Under the pieces are notes generated by a model. That model ran no database searches. It was not told the origin of the DNA and worked only from the letters and a program-made list of their open reading frames with translations. 59,955 nucleotides of DNA from Clostridiaceae bacterium (GTDB lineage: Bacteria; Bacillota; Clostridia; Oscillospirales; Acutalibacteraceae), in contig JAEDHT010000009.1 of the NCBI GenBank assembly GCA_016296885.1, positions 1-59,955 on the forward strand. Reading direction: 5' to 3'. A program made the position numbers and the translations under genes. This document shows positions 35,442-43,437 of the stretch, piece by piece (the stretch's first letter is position 1; each line of letters begins with the position of its first letter).

Positions 35442-36137
35442 ATGCAACAAGAAATAATAAGCAAAAGACTAAAAGAATGTAGAATTAAAAACAATTTAAG
35501 TCAAGAAAAAGTTGCCAAAGAATTCAAAGTTCAAAGACAAATAATAAGCTATTTTGAAACAGGCAAAAGATTACCCAATATACTTGATATTATCAAATTT
35601 GCAAAATTATATAATACTTCTGCTGATTATCTGCTTGGTTTATCTGATGTAAAGACAGTAGATAGTGATATTAAGTTTATTTGTGATTATACAGGATTAG
35701 ATGAAACCGCTGTAGGCATTTTGAATTACTATTCAGACTATGATAACTATATGGCAAATGTAATAAGTATTCTTGTAAGAAGTGAAGAACTTGGAATAAT
35801 GAAAGATTTATATTATGCTGATAGATTTGATGTTTACTCGGAAGTGACTAACGATTATGACGAAGCAAGAAAAGCTCTTTTAATAACAAATATATATAAT
35901 TATCTAATGTCAACAGACTTAGACGATAAAGGTTATATCTCCATAAATTTTAACGGAAAAATAGAAGAAGAACCCCAAAATCCTAAAAAGCGTAATGTAT
36001 TCGGTAATGACGAAATCGCAAGAGTAAAACGCAATGAATTAATCGAACAGGTGCTTCTTAATAAAATAGTAGATGGACTTAAAAAACTAAAAAAGATTAA
36101 AGCAGGTGAAAAGAATGGCAACAATACGAAAACGTAA
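35442..36137 (+). CDS. XRE-family repressor of element 1
   Basis: 231 residues. N-terminal Cro/C1 helix-turn-helix (RLKECRIKNNLSQEKVAKEF, QRQIISYFETGKRLPNILDI, AKLYNTSADYLLGLSD), then a helical C-terminal region of unknown type, with no LexA-like peptidase motif. AAGGA upstream of the ATG. Its 3' end overlaps the integrase start by 23 bases, so repressor and integrase are cotranscribed from the promoter at 35316, and repressor level may set integrase level. Confidence 0.85.
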   Translation: MQQEIISKRLKECRIKNNLSQEKVAKEFKVQRQIISYFETGKRLPNILDIIKFAKLYNTSADYLLGLSDVKTVDSDIKFICDYTGLDETAVGILNYYSDYDNYMANVISILVRSEELGIMKDLYYADRFDVYSEVTNDYDEARKALLITNIYNYLMSTDLDDKGYISINFNGKIEEEPQNPKKRNVFGNDEIARVKRNELIEQVLLNKIVDGLKKLKKIKAGEKNGNNTKT

Positions 36138-37500
36138 TAACACCTATCAGATAAGCGTTTCATGTGGTTATGACATCAATGGCAAACAGATCAGGCATAC
36201 CATGACCTATAAGCCTGACAGCGGAATGACAGAAAAGCAAATTGAAAAGGAAGTGCGACATCAGGCGGAATTATTTGAAGAGCGTTGCCAAAATGGGCAG
36301 GTGCTAGATAATAATATCAAGTTTGCAGACTTTGCAGAGATGTGGTTTAACGACCGAAAAAACGATCTCAGACCTAAGACATACGCAAGGTATAAAACAT
36401 TACTACCACGAATTAATCAAGCTATAGGACACCTCAAACTGTGCAAAATTCAACCTTTGCACTTACGTAGCTTTTATAGCAATCTAGCAGAGGGAGGTAT
36501 CAGGCTTGATACAAAATACCGCTGTAAAATCAACATTGTGGAATATGTTAAGCAGAATAACACAACAATGGCAGAGCTTAGTAGACGTTGCAACGTGCCA
36601 CACACAACAATTTCTTCTATGAAAAAAGGCAATAATGTAACCCTAAGTAATGCAGAGAAGATATGTTCGGGGCTAAATATGGCTTTTAATGAACTGTTTG
36701 AGCCAACAGAGAAAGCAAGTACACTATCAGACAAAACCATTCTGCACCATCACCGGCTCATATCCTCTATACTAAGCACAGCGGTAGAATGGGGCATATT
36801 GTTCTCAAATCCCTGTGACAGAACCAAACCGCCAAAGGTAGCGAACAAAGAACCAAAGTATATAGATGATGTTCAAGCTTCTATACTGCTGGATCTTTTA
36901 AGTAGTGAGCATATAACCAACAGGACTATAGTTAACCTACTGCTATTCACTGGCATGAGAAGAGGCGAAATACTAGGCTTAAAGTGGTCAGATGTAGATT
37001 TTAAAAATAGTACATTGCAAATATGCCGTTCTCTACAATATCTGCCCGAAAAAGGTATTTTCGAAGATGAAACAAAGAATAAGACGTCAAATAGAATTAT
37101 AAAGCTCCCACAATCTGCAATATCAGATTTAAAAGCCTATAGGAGATGGCAACTCGAACAGCGTTTCTCGATGGGCGATAGATGGAATGACACTAAGTAC
37201 CTATTTACAACAGACGAGGGTAGCCCAATAAATCCAGATACGATTTCAAGTTGGTTTTCTAAGTTTATGAAAACACATTCCGATAAACTTCCATATATCA
37301 CACTGCACTCACTCAGGCATACAAATGCCACACTGCAGATAGCTGGTGGTGTTCCAATAACTACAGTAGCTAAACGTCTTGGACACTCCAACAGCACCAC
37401 CACAGGGAGAATATATGCACACGCTATAAAATCAGCTGATGAGGCAGCCACCGAGACACTAGAAAACTTATTAACTCCAAATATTCATAAAATGGCATAA
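36115..37500 (+). CDS. tyrosine recombinase with inserted HTH domain (element 1)
   Basis: 461 residues from the ATG at 36115. N-terminal arm-binding domain (ISVSCGYDINGKQIRHTM), core-binding domain, and catalytic domain with Arg in TGMRRGEILGLKW, HSLRHTNAT, LGHSNSTTTGRIYAHA (Tyr nucleophile in IYAHA). Unlike the element 2 integrase, residues about 140-205 hold an extra Cro/C1-like helix-turn-helix (NIVEYVKQNNTTMAELSRRC, NVPHTTISSMKKGNNVTLSN, FNELFE) placed inside the core-binding domain, before TILHHHRLISSILSTAV. Probably recombines at the tRNA-fMet-derived site at 37681, 180 bases downstream of its stop. Confidence 0.9.
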   Translation: MATIRKRNNTYQISVSCGYDINGKQIRHTMTYKPDSGMTEKQIEKEVRHQAELFEERCQNGQVLDNNIKFADFAEMWFNDRKNDLRPKTYARYKTLLPRINQAIGHLKLCKIQPLHLRSFYSNLAEGGIRLDTKYRCKINIVEYVKQNNTTMAELSRRCNVPHTTISSMKKGNNVTLSNAEKICSGLNMAFNELFEPTEKASTLSDKTILHHHRLISSILSTAVEWGILFSNPCDRTKPPKVANKEPKYIDDVQASILLDLLSSEHITNRTIVNLLLFTGMRRGEILGLKWSDVDFKNSTLQICRSLQYLPEKGIFEDETKNKTSNRIIKLPQSAISDLKAYRRWQLEQRFSMGDRWNDTKYLFTTDEGSPINPDTISSWFSKFMKTHSDKLPYITLHSLRHTNATLQIAGGVPITTVAKRLGHSNSTTTGRIYAHAIKSADEAATETLENLLTPNIHKMA

Positions 37501-37505
37501 TAATA

Positions 37506-37541
37506 AAGGCTATACACCTAGTTAAGAGAGTGTATAGCCTT
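37506..37541 (+). terminator. terminator after the element 1 integrase
   Basis: Arms AAGGCTATACAC and GTGTATAGCCTT, 12 bp perfect, followed by ACTGCTTTTTTAG. Confidence 0.85.
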
Positions 37542-37680
37542 ACTGCTTTTTTAGTTTTTTATTGTAGCTTTTGTGTTAATAAACGTCAAATAAACGTCAA
37601 ACCGACAAAATCAAGCATATTTTCCGCTGTGAAACAAAAAAAGAAAACGACCTAAACATAGTGTTTAAGCCGTTTTTCTA

Positions 37681-37726
<46 letters not shown>

Positions 37727-37861
37727 GAAAACCCGCTTATTTACTGGTATAAATCAGTGCAAATTTAGTTCAATAGATTTCGATAGAAACAGTCCCCCTA
37801 TTGATTAAATTAAATGCACTAAAGTTTATTTTTATTCGGACGAAGGGAAATTAGAGGGAAA

Positions 37862-38230
37862 TTATCCTGCCTTAGTATCTTTGCCCAAAGTTGATTTTAA
37901 TGATTTTGTTTTTTCCCTTGAATTAATTTTTATAAAAGCCTTGCCTTGCTCCAAATACAATTCTTGTTGTTCGGGTGTTAAGGAACGAAAAATTCGTAAT
38001 AAATCATCTTCTTTACTGTTTTTAGCATTACTGCTTGGTAAATCTAAAAGAAAATCAGTTGAAACGTTAAAATAACTGGCTATAATTTTTAAAGTTTGAA
38101 AATCAGGTTCACTTGTACCCTGAAAATAGCCACCTAAAGTAGAAACAGGAATTTTTAAATCATTTGCTAAAAGCTTTTGGGTTATATCCTTTTCTTCAAG
38201 CAAATATCGTAGTTTTTCTGAAAAATTCAT
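37862..38230 (-). CDS. XRE-family repressor of element 2
   Basis: 122 residues. Cro/C1 helix-turn-helix (LRYLLEEKDITQKLLANDLK, IPVSTLGGYFQGTSEPDFQT, IIASYFNVSTDFLLDLP) followed by a short helical tail (DLLRIFRSLTPEQQELYLEQ) and a basic end. AAGGAG lies upstream. Divergent from the P-loop gene at 38362, with a shared control region containing the ACGA-N5-TCGT repeat. Probably maintains element 2 quiescence. Confidence 0.85.
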   Translation of the reverse strand: MNFSEKLRYLLEEKDITQKLLANDLKIPVSTLGGYFQGTSEPDFQTLKIIASYFNVSTDFLLDLPSSNAKNSKEDDLLRIFRSLTPEQQELYLEQGKAFIKINSREKTKSLKSTLGKDTKAG

Positions 38231-38286
38231 ACTATCAACTCCTTAATTAATATTTTAAAGTTAATAATATATTATTTCCGTAAAAA

Positions 38287-38327
38287 ACGACTTAATCGTT
38301 GACAAAATGAGTAAATAGTATTAGAAT
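38287..38327 (+). promoter_or_regulatory. promoter and operator between repressor and P-loop gene
   Basis: TTGACA (38299-38304), 17-base spacer, TAGAAT (38322-38327). ACGACTTAATCGT (38287-38299) is a hyphenated palindrome overlapping the -35 and a good repressor site. Confidence 0.6.
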
Positions 38328-38361
38328 TAACATAATAAATATTAAAGTAGGTGGGTTGATT

Positions 38362-38835
38362 ATGTTAAAAACTAAAGTTTTCGTAATAAATGGTATTAGC
38401 GAAAGCGGTAAAACAACAAAAATTAAACTTATAGCCGAAAAACTAATCAACAAAGGAGCAAAAGTAATTTATCAAAAAGAATTGTCTTATCCAAACGGAA
38501 CTGACTTTTGGTATATTCTCGAGTATAGGCAAAAGTTATTTGCAATAACAACACAAGGCGACAGCGAACGGGATTTAAAACAATGGTACGAATATATGCA
38601 GAAAAATTTAAGAAATTATTCCGACAAAATTGATTTTGATTACTATGTATGCGCTTGTCGCACAAAGGGAAAAACTATTAATTTTTTGAATGAAATTTTT
38701 AACGGCTATGAGCAAATCTATCATACATCATGGTATGTTAATAAAGGTAATCTTAATAAAGATAATGAAATTTATAATATCGCAAACGAAGCTCAAGCTG
38801 ATGGCATTATAAAAATTATTGAAAGCTCTATTTAA
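38362..38835 (+). CDS. P-loop NTPase/kinase-like protein of element 2
   Basis: 157 residues from the ATG at 38362. The Walker A motif NGISESGKTTKI sits at residues 10-21, right after the first strand, as in small nucleotide kinases and MobB-like P-loop proteins. A clear Walker B is not obvious (FDYYVCACRTKGKTINF may be a strand plus sensor). Soluble. Product resembles adenylylsulfate- or deoxynucleoside-kinase-like GTP/ATP binders but I cannot name a family. First gene rightward from the repressor, so it is under repressor control and perhaps an early or cargo function. Confidence 0.5.
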   Translation: MLKTKVFVINGISESGKTTKIKLIAEKLINKGAKVIYQKELSYPNGTDFWYILEYRQKLFAITTQGDSERDLKQWYEYMQKNLRNYSDKIDFDYYVCACRTKGKTINFLNEIFNGYEQIYHTSWYVNKGNLNKDNEIYNIANEAQADGIIKIIESSI

Positions 38836-38923
38836 TTAAAACAAAAGCATAAATGTACAAACTTCTTGATGGAAAATTATATTTATTTTTAAACAATTAA
38901 ATTAAACTTTTGGAGGGAATCTT

Positions 38924-40999
38924 ATGTTAAAGAGAATCATTTCAATGGTACTCTCGTTTGTAATAATATTAGGTATATTCATTACCGCACCAAACACATA
39001 CGCAGCAGATTTTAAGACATCTAACCCAAGAGGTGCTACATACAGTGGCGCTTGTGGTGATAATGTCACGTGGTCCTTAGATACATCAACATCTACACTT
39101 ACTATAAGTGGTAGCGGTGCTATGACTAATTATAATAACCGCCTTGACGTCCCATGGAGTAGTACTACATATAGATTTAATATTAGGAAAGTAATAATAA
39201 ATCAAGGTGTAACATCAATAGGAGATTATGCTTTTTGTGAGTATCCAAATCTTACAAGCATAACAATACCAAGCAGTATAAAATCAATAGGCTATTATAG
39301 TTTCGCTTACTGTATAAGTCTTACAAAAATAACAATACCAAGCGGCATTACATCAATAGATGATTACGCTTTTCGTAACTGCGCCTTTACAAGCATAACG
39401 ATACCAAACAGCGTAGAATCAATAGGAGCTTATGCTTTCATGGATTGCAATCTTAAGAGTATAACATTATCAGAAAACTTAACCTCTATAGAAGGGTATA
39501 CCTTTTGGAATTGCGGAAATCTTAAAAGTATAACGATACCAAAAAGTGTAACTTCTATAGGAGACCACGCTTTTGCTTCATGTATAACTTTAACAGACAT
39601 AACCATACCTAACAGCATTACAACTATAGAAGATAGTGCTTTTTGGAATTGTGAAAGTCTTGAAAGTATAACGATACCAGAAAGCGTAACTTTTATAGGA
39701 AAAGGAGTTTTTGCTGCGTGTAAAAGATTAACAAATATAAATGTAGATAGTAATAACAAAAATTATTTATCTTTGGACGGTGTACTCTTCAATATAGACA
39801 AAACTAATATTATGTGTTATCCCGCTAGCAAAACAGCCATATCATTTACAATACCTGACGGTGTGGTATCAATAGATGGATATACGTTTCGTGATTGTAC
39901 AAAAATTGCAAACATAGTAATACCAAATAGCGTAACATTTATAGGATCACTAGCTTTCGAGAATTGCTCAAGACTAGTAAGTGTAATTATACCAAGTAGC
40001 ATATCAGAAATGGAATATGAGATTTTTCGTGGCTGTAATCGTTTACATCTCTTATATGCTGGAAGTTGGGAACAGTGGAGTGTAGTGGCGGATTATACAA
40101 CTACATCGCCGGATCATTATGATGTAAAACAAACTTCTTTAATAACAAAGACAATAACTCCAACCTGTGCAGAATATGGTTATGATCGTCATTTTTGCCC
40201 AATTTGCAACGTGCGTTTAGACTATGATGATAATTACATTGATCCACTAGGTCATAACTACAATCCAGACGGAATTTGTGAAACTTGCGACGGTTATGTA
40301 CAGTCAAGCCATCCGTACGCAAGAAATTGCGATGAAACATGGACAATAAACAAACCTAACGCTAAGCAAATTGCAATTACTTTTTCAGCTAATACCAAAC
40401 TTACGAAAGACACACAGGATTTTATACGCATATATGATAGAAAAGATAATTTAATCGGTGAATATTCGGGTGTTGAATTAGCATCACAAAGAATAGTAGT
40501 CAATTCCGATACCATAAAAATTCGCCTTGTTTCAGATTCTAATACAAATGAATACAGCACAAAAGATTATGGTTTTTCACTAACAAATATTGAGGCAATC
40601 TTTGATGATACAGACACCGTTAATGATTTTGATACTGATATAAATACAGAAACAGATATGAGTACGGATTCAGATACAAGTAATGACACGGAGTCAAAAA
40701 AAGATACTGACACTTCAACCGACACATCATCAGATGAATTAATTATTATCCCTAATGAAACGGACACCGACCAACCTACAGATACCGATACCGAACAAGA
40801 GGGTATGACAGGTGATATTGACGGCGACGGAGAAATATCAATGCTTGATGTTGTTATTCTCCAGAAATCAATAGCAAGACTTATAGAATTTACTCCGGAG
40901 CAAGTTCTTTTGGCTGATGTCAATAACGACGGCAAAACAACCATGGAAGATGTGGTGTTGATTCAAAAATTCATAGCAAAATTAATTGACAGCTTTTAA
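38924..40999 (+). CDS. BspA-like leucine-rich surface protein with dockerin (element 2 cargo)
   Basis: 691 residues; GGAGGG before the ATG. Signal peptide (IISMVLSFVIILGIFITAPN...YAA). An N-terminal GTCGDNVTWSLD-type module precedes about eleven LRR_5 repeats (ITIPSSIKSIGYYSFAYC pattern). Then a cysteine module (HFCPICNVRL...GICETCDGY) and a CUB-like domain (FIRIYDRKDNLIGEYSG). A Thr/Asp linker leads to a type I dockerin (DIDGDGEISMLD; DVNNDGKTTMED). Secreted and probably bound to a cohesin-bearing scaffold; LRR_5 proteins often mediate adhesion. It is notable as cargo between the repressor and the TIR genes of a small integrative element. More AT-rich than the chromosomal dockerin genes. Confidence 0.85.
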   Translation: MLKRIISMVLSFVIILGIFITAPNTYAADFKTSNPRGATYSGACGDNVTWSLDTSTSTLTISGSGAMTNYNNRLDVPWSSTTYRFNIRKVIINQGVTSIGDYAFCEYPNLTSITIPSSIKSIGYYSFAYCISLTKITIPSGITSIDDYAFRNCAFTSITIPNSVESIGAYAFMDCNLKSITLSENLTSIEGYTFWNCGNLKSITIPKSVTSIGDHAFASCITLTDITIPNSITTIEDSAFWNCESLESITIPESVTFIGKGVFAACKRLTNINVDSNNKNYLSLDGVLFNIDKTNIMCYPASKTAISFTIPDGVVSIDGYTFRDCTKIANIVIPNSVTFIGSLAFENCSRLVSVIIPSSISEMEYEIFRGCNRLHLLYAGSWEQWSVVADYTTTSPDHYDVKQTSLITKTITPTCAEYGYDRHFCPICNVRLDYDDNYIDPLGHNYNPDGICETCDGYVQSSHPYARNCDETWTINKPNAKQIAITFSANTKLTKDTQDFIRIYDRKDNLIGEYSGVELASQRIVVNSDTIKIRLVSDSNTNEYSTKDYGFSLTNIEAIFDDTDTVNDFDTDINTETDMSTDSDTSNDTESKKDTDTSTDTSSDELIIIPNETDTDQPTDTDTEQEGMTGDIDGDGEISMLDVVILQKSIARLIEFTPEQVLLADVNNDGKTTMEDVVLIQKFIAKLIDSF

Positions 41000-41035
41000 A
41001 ACAATTCACTTAAAAAATTATTTGATTTAGAAGAA

Positions 41036-41062
41036 GAAAGACGTTCAAGGCGAGCGTCTTTC
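41036..41062 (+). terminator. terminator after the dockerin LRR gene
   Basis: Arms GAAAGACG and CGTCTTTC followed by TTTTTGTC. A closely similar terminator with similar flanking text follows the TIR genes at 43287. Confidence 0.8.
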
Positions 41063-41209
41063 TTTTTGTCTTAACCGCCCTAAAAGAGCGTTTAATTTTT
41101 TGGGGCAAAGTTTTGCGGGTTTGCTTTATAAACTTCTCTATTAGCTTAACATCGGGGGTTATTTTAAAAATAGCACTGTAAGGGCAATTTCAATTTGCAA
41201 AGTGTCACT

Positions 41210-41374
41210 TTAAGCGAGATTATTACGAATAAATTTAACAGCGGATTCAAGTTTTTTGCATTTACTCATAATATAGTCGTCCATAGTTTCCATTCCGTAC
41301 TCCCACAAAGAAGATATTTCATCATCCAATCTGTCGAAGAAATCAGATAATTCTATATTATTTATTTCAATCAT
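41210..41374 (-). CDS. 54-residue acidic protein
   Basis: Reads MIEINNIELSDFFDRLDDEI, then SSLWEYGMETMDDYIMSKCK and a basic helical end. GGGGAGGT lies 8 bases before the ATG at 41374. Helical and acidic. It is the only gene in the 800-bp gap between the LRR gene and the TIR cassette, transcribed away from the cassette. Function unknown; could be a small regulator or an antitoxin-like partner. Confidence 0.5.
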   Translation of the reverse strand: MIEINNIELSDFFDRLDDEISSLWEYGMETMDDYIMSKCKKLESAVKFIRNNLA

Positions 41375-41806
41375 ATAAGTACACCTCCCCCCCCATATTT
41401 TCTCACAACAATTCAGGTTTGAAAAAAGATAATTTTAAAACTTTATGTTATTAATATATCTTATATTGTATTAACAACCTACTATTATAGAACACTGATA
41501 TAATATTATTGTAGTTGTATAAACAGTTGCTTTATAGTTTTAAATATGCTATTATTAATAAAATAATATTGTAAAATTATGTAAAAAAAATGAATATTTA
41601 CTCTAAACACATTGCATCAACATAAATTAATTATTTTATGTTGAAGATATAAGACTTACCTTATACTATTTTTTAGAAAAATCACAGCACATAACAAAAA
41701 CACTTATTTATTATTATAAAATATTTAAAATCTGACTATTAAATAGATATATCTATACTTTATTTTAACAATGGCTTAAGATTATACTTATATAAGGGAG
41801 ATTCAT
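41375..41806. other. AT-rich spacer before the TIR cassette
   Basis: 430 bp, very AT-rich, no gene seen. The end holds a -10-like TATACT at 41783-41788 and an AAGGGAG ribosome binding site for the gene at 41807; no clear -35 box. Confidence 0.4.
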
Positions 41807-42298
41807 ATGAAAGCTAAATCGCTAAAAGTAAAACCTTTTTCAGGTGAATGTAAAAGCACAATATTAGAGCAATGGAAAACTTGTGTAGAATCAGCAAATA
41901 GCATAACCGAGAAACGAAACAATTCGAATAACATCTTTATTACTATTAATACAGCATTATTTGCTGTCATCACTTTTTCATTCGACTGCAAAAGTATTTT
42001 ATTATCTATAATAGGTATTCTGATCTGCATTTTATGGATTTGTTTGATAAGCAGTTATAGAAAACTTAATATTGTTAAATATGAAATTATTAATGAAATT
42101 GAAAAAGAACTACCCTTGGCACCATTTACATCCGAGTGGGAAAAATTAAATATAGAACAAAAATATATTAACTTAACAACAATTGAAAAAATTTTGCCGT
42201 GTTTATTTATAATTTTATATTCAATATCAATTATCTATCCTGTATTTAAAATTATTTTAACTTTTATATGCCCTTGTATGGGAGGTACAGTATCATGA
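41807..42298 (+). CDS. multi-pass membrane protein, RipA-like, of the TIR cassette
   Basis: 163 residues. A soluble N-terminus (TILEQWKTCVESANSITEKR NN) precedes two hydrophobic segments (IFITINTALFAVITFSF, about 44-61; LLSIIGILICILWICLI, about 66-83). A charged cytoplasmic loop (IEKELPLAPFTSEWEKLNIE) follows, then a third long hydrophobic segment (LFIILYSISIIYPVFKIIL). The pattern, with WKxxVExAxxITxRRNxxNxFFxxxNTA, resembles proteins annotated as RipA-family octameric membrane proteins; that name is from memory. Its stop overlaps the ATG of the first TIR gene (ATGA), so production is coupled. In a defence reading it is the candidate membrane effector. Confidence 0.65.
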   Translation: MKAKSLKVKPFSGECKSTILEQWKTCVESANSITEKRNNSNNIFITINTALFAVITFSFDCKSILLSIIGILICILWICLISSYRKLNIVKYEIINEIEKELPLAPFTSEWEKLNIEQKYINLTTIEKILPCLFIILYSISIIYPVFKIILTFICPCMGGTVS

Positions 42299-42765
42299 AA
42301 GTTTTTATATCTCATAAAAACACAGATTCTTTACAAGCTTTTTTAATTTTAAGGGAGCTTGAACGAAATGGTGTTAAAGCATATCTAGATGTATTAGATG
42401 ACAATATAATAAACGATGGGAAAGAACTTACAGATCATATAAAGAAGCAATTAAATTCTTGTACAGATATTATTGTTTTAATATCAGAAGAAACAAAGGC
42501 TTCTTGGTGGGTTCCTTTTGAAATTGGTATGTCAGCACAAATTGATATGCCTACTGTAAGTTTCCTTAAAGAAAATGTTGAATTACCAAGTTATCTAAGT
42601 TACTGGCCGAGGTTAAAGTCACTAGAAGATATTTCAAAATATGTGACTACACGAAAGCGTATTGAGAAGATAATCATGGAACGATACCAAAGCTACGAAT
42701 TATCAAGCTTACGAAAAATTGAAGTTCCAATGTTTTATAATGAATTAAAACGTGAATTGAGGTAA
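42295..42765 (+). CDS. TIR-domain protein 1
   Basis: 156 residues from the ATG at 42295, with GGGAGGT 8 bases upstream. Canonical TIR order: strand A with KVFISHKNTDS; alpha-A LQAFLILRELERNGVKAYLD; loop DGKELTDHIKKQLNSCTDII; strand D VLISEETKASWWVPFEIGMS, in which the Glu of PFEIG occupies the catalytic glutamate position of NAD-cleaving TIRs. The C-terminal 50 residues are helical (RIEKIIMERYQSYELSSLRK). Cytoplasmic. Probably makes or responds to an NAD-derived signal. Second gene of the three-gene cassette. Confidence 0.85.
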   Translation: MKVFISHKNTDSLQAFLILRELERNGVKAYLDVLDDNIINDGKELTDHIKKQLNSCTDIIVLISEETKASWWVPFEIGMSAQIDMPTVSFLKENVELPSYLSYWPRLKSLEDISKYVTTRKRIEKIIMERYQSYELSSLRKIEVPMFYNELKRELR

Positions 42766-42771
42766 TTATTT

Positions 42772-43167
42772 ATGACATATAATCTTTTTATTAGCCACTC
42801 TTGGACATATATGAATGCATATAATAGTTTAATAGATTTGTTAAACTCTGACCCATATTTCATATATAAAAACTATTCTATACCTAAGAATGACCCTATA
42901 CATAACGCTAAGAATGATTATCAACTAAAAGAGGCTATAAAAAATAAAATGCAACATGCCAGATGTGTGCTTATTATGGCTGGAGTTTACTCTACCCATA
43001 GTAAATGGATTAATATTGAAATAAAGATTGCCCACGAACTAAATAAAAAAATAATTGCAATTGAGCCTTGGGGTTCAAATAGGACATCTGAGGTAGTGAA
43101 AAAAAGTGCAAATAAGATTGTTAAATGGCAAACTTCTTCAATTATTAGCGCCATTAAAGAAATATAA
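42772..43167 (+). CDS. TIR-domain protein 2, ThsB-like (DUF1863 type)
   Basis: 131 residues; GAGG upstream overlaps the previous stop. MTYNLFISHSWTYMNAYNSL, a NYSIPKNDPIHNAKNDYQLK segment, and CVLIMAGVYSTHSKWINIEI followed by KKIIAIEPWG and KIVKWQTSSIISAIKEI. This matches the short TIR-like family (DUF1863/MTH538) that includes Thoeris ThsB, with the catalytic-position Glu in WINIEI. ThsB proteins sense phage and synthesise an ADP-ribose-type messenger. Here there is no ThsA (SIR2-SLOG or macro domain) beside it; the membrane protein at 41807 is the obvious candidate output. Very AT-rich. Confidence 0.85.
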   Translation: MTYNLFISHSWTYMNAYNSLIDLLNSDPYFIYKNYSIPKNDPIHNAKNDYQLKEAIKNKMQHARCVLIMAGVYSTHSKWINIEIKIAHELNKKIIAIEPWGSNRTSEVVKKSANKIVKWQTSSIISAIKEI

Positions 43168-43286
43168 CAATAACTTAAAGCATATATGTTTGTTTATCAA
43201 ATTATTTTAATTATTATATACAAACAAATACTGTAATTGTTATAAAAATTATATTTTTATAAAACCATTAAATATATTATATTAAA

Positions 43287-43320
43287 AAAGACGTTAAGGC
43301 TTAAAATCCCTAACGTCTTT
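43287..43320 (+). terminator. terminator after the TIR cassette
   Basis: Arms AAAGACGTTA and TAACGTCTTT, 10 bp perfect, followed by CTTTTTGTC. Downstream text resembles that after the terminator at 41036, suggesting that cargo modules were added next to duplicated ends. Confidence 0.85.
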
Positions 43321-43437
43321 CTTTTTGTCTTAAACAGTTCATAAAGCGTTTATTTATTTTAGCGGGGAAGCGTTTGCAGAAGTTAAATAAAACGCCCTAT
43401 GAGCTTTATAAACGGGTATGTACATAAAATAACACAA

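Noticed and set aside
41807..43167. Canonical Thoeris locus
   Set aside because: The second TIR protein is ThsB-like, but no SIR2-SLOG or macro-domain ThsA is encoded in the element.
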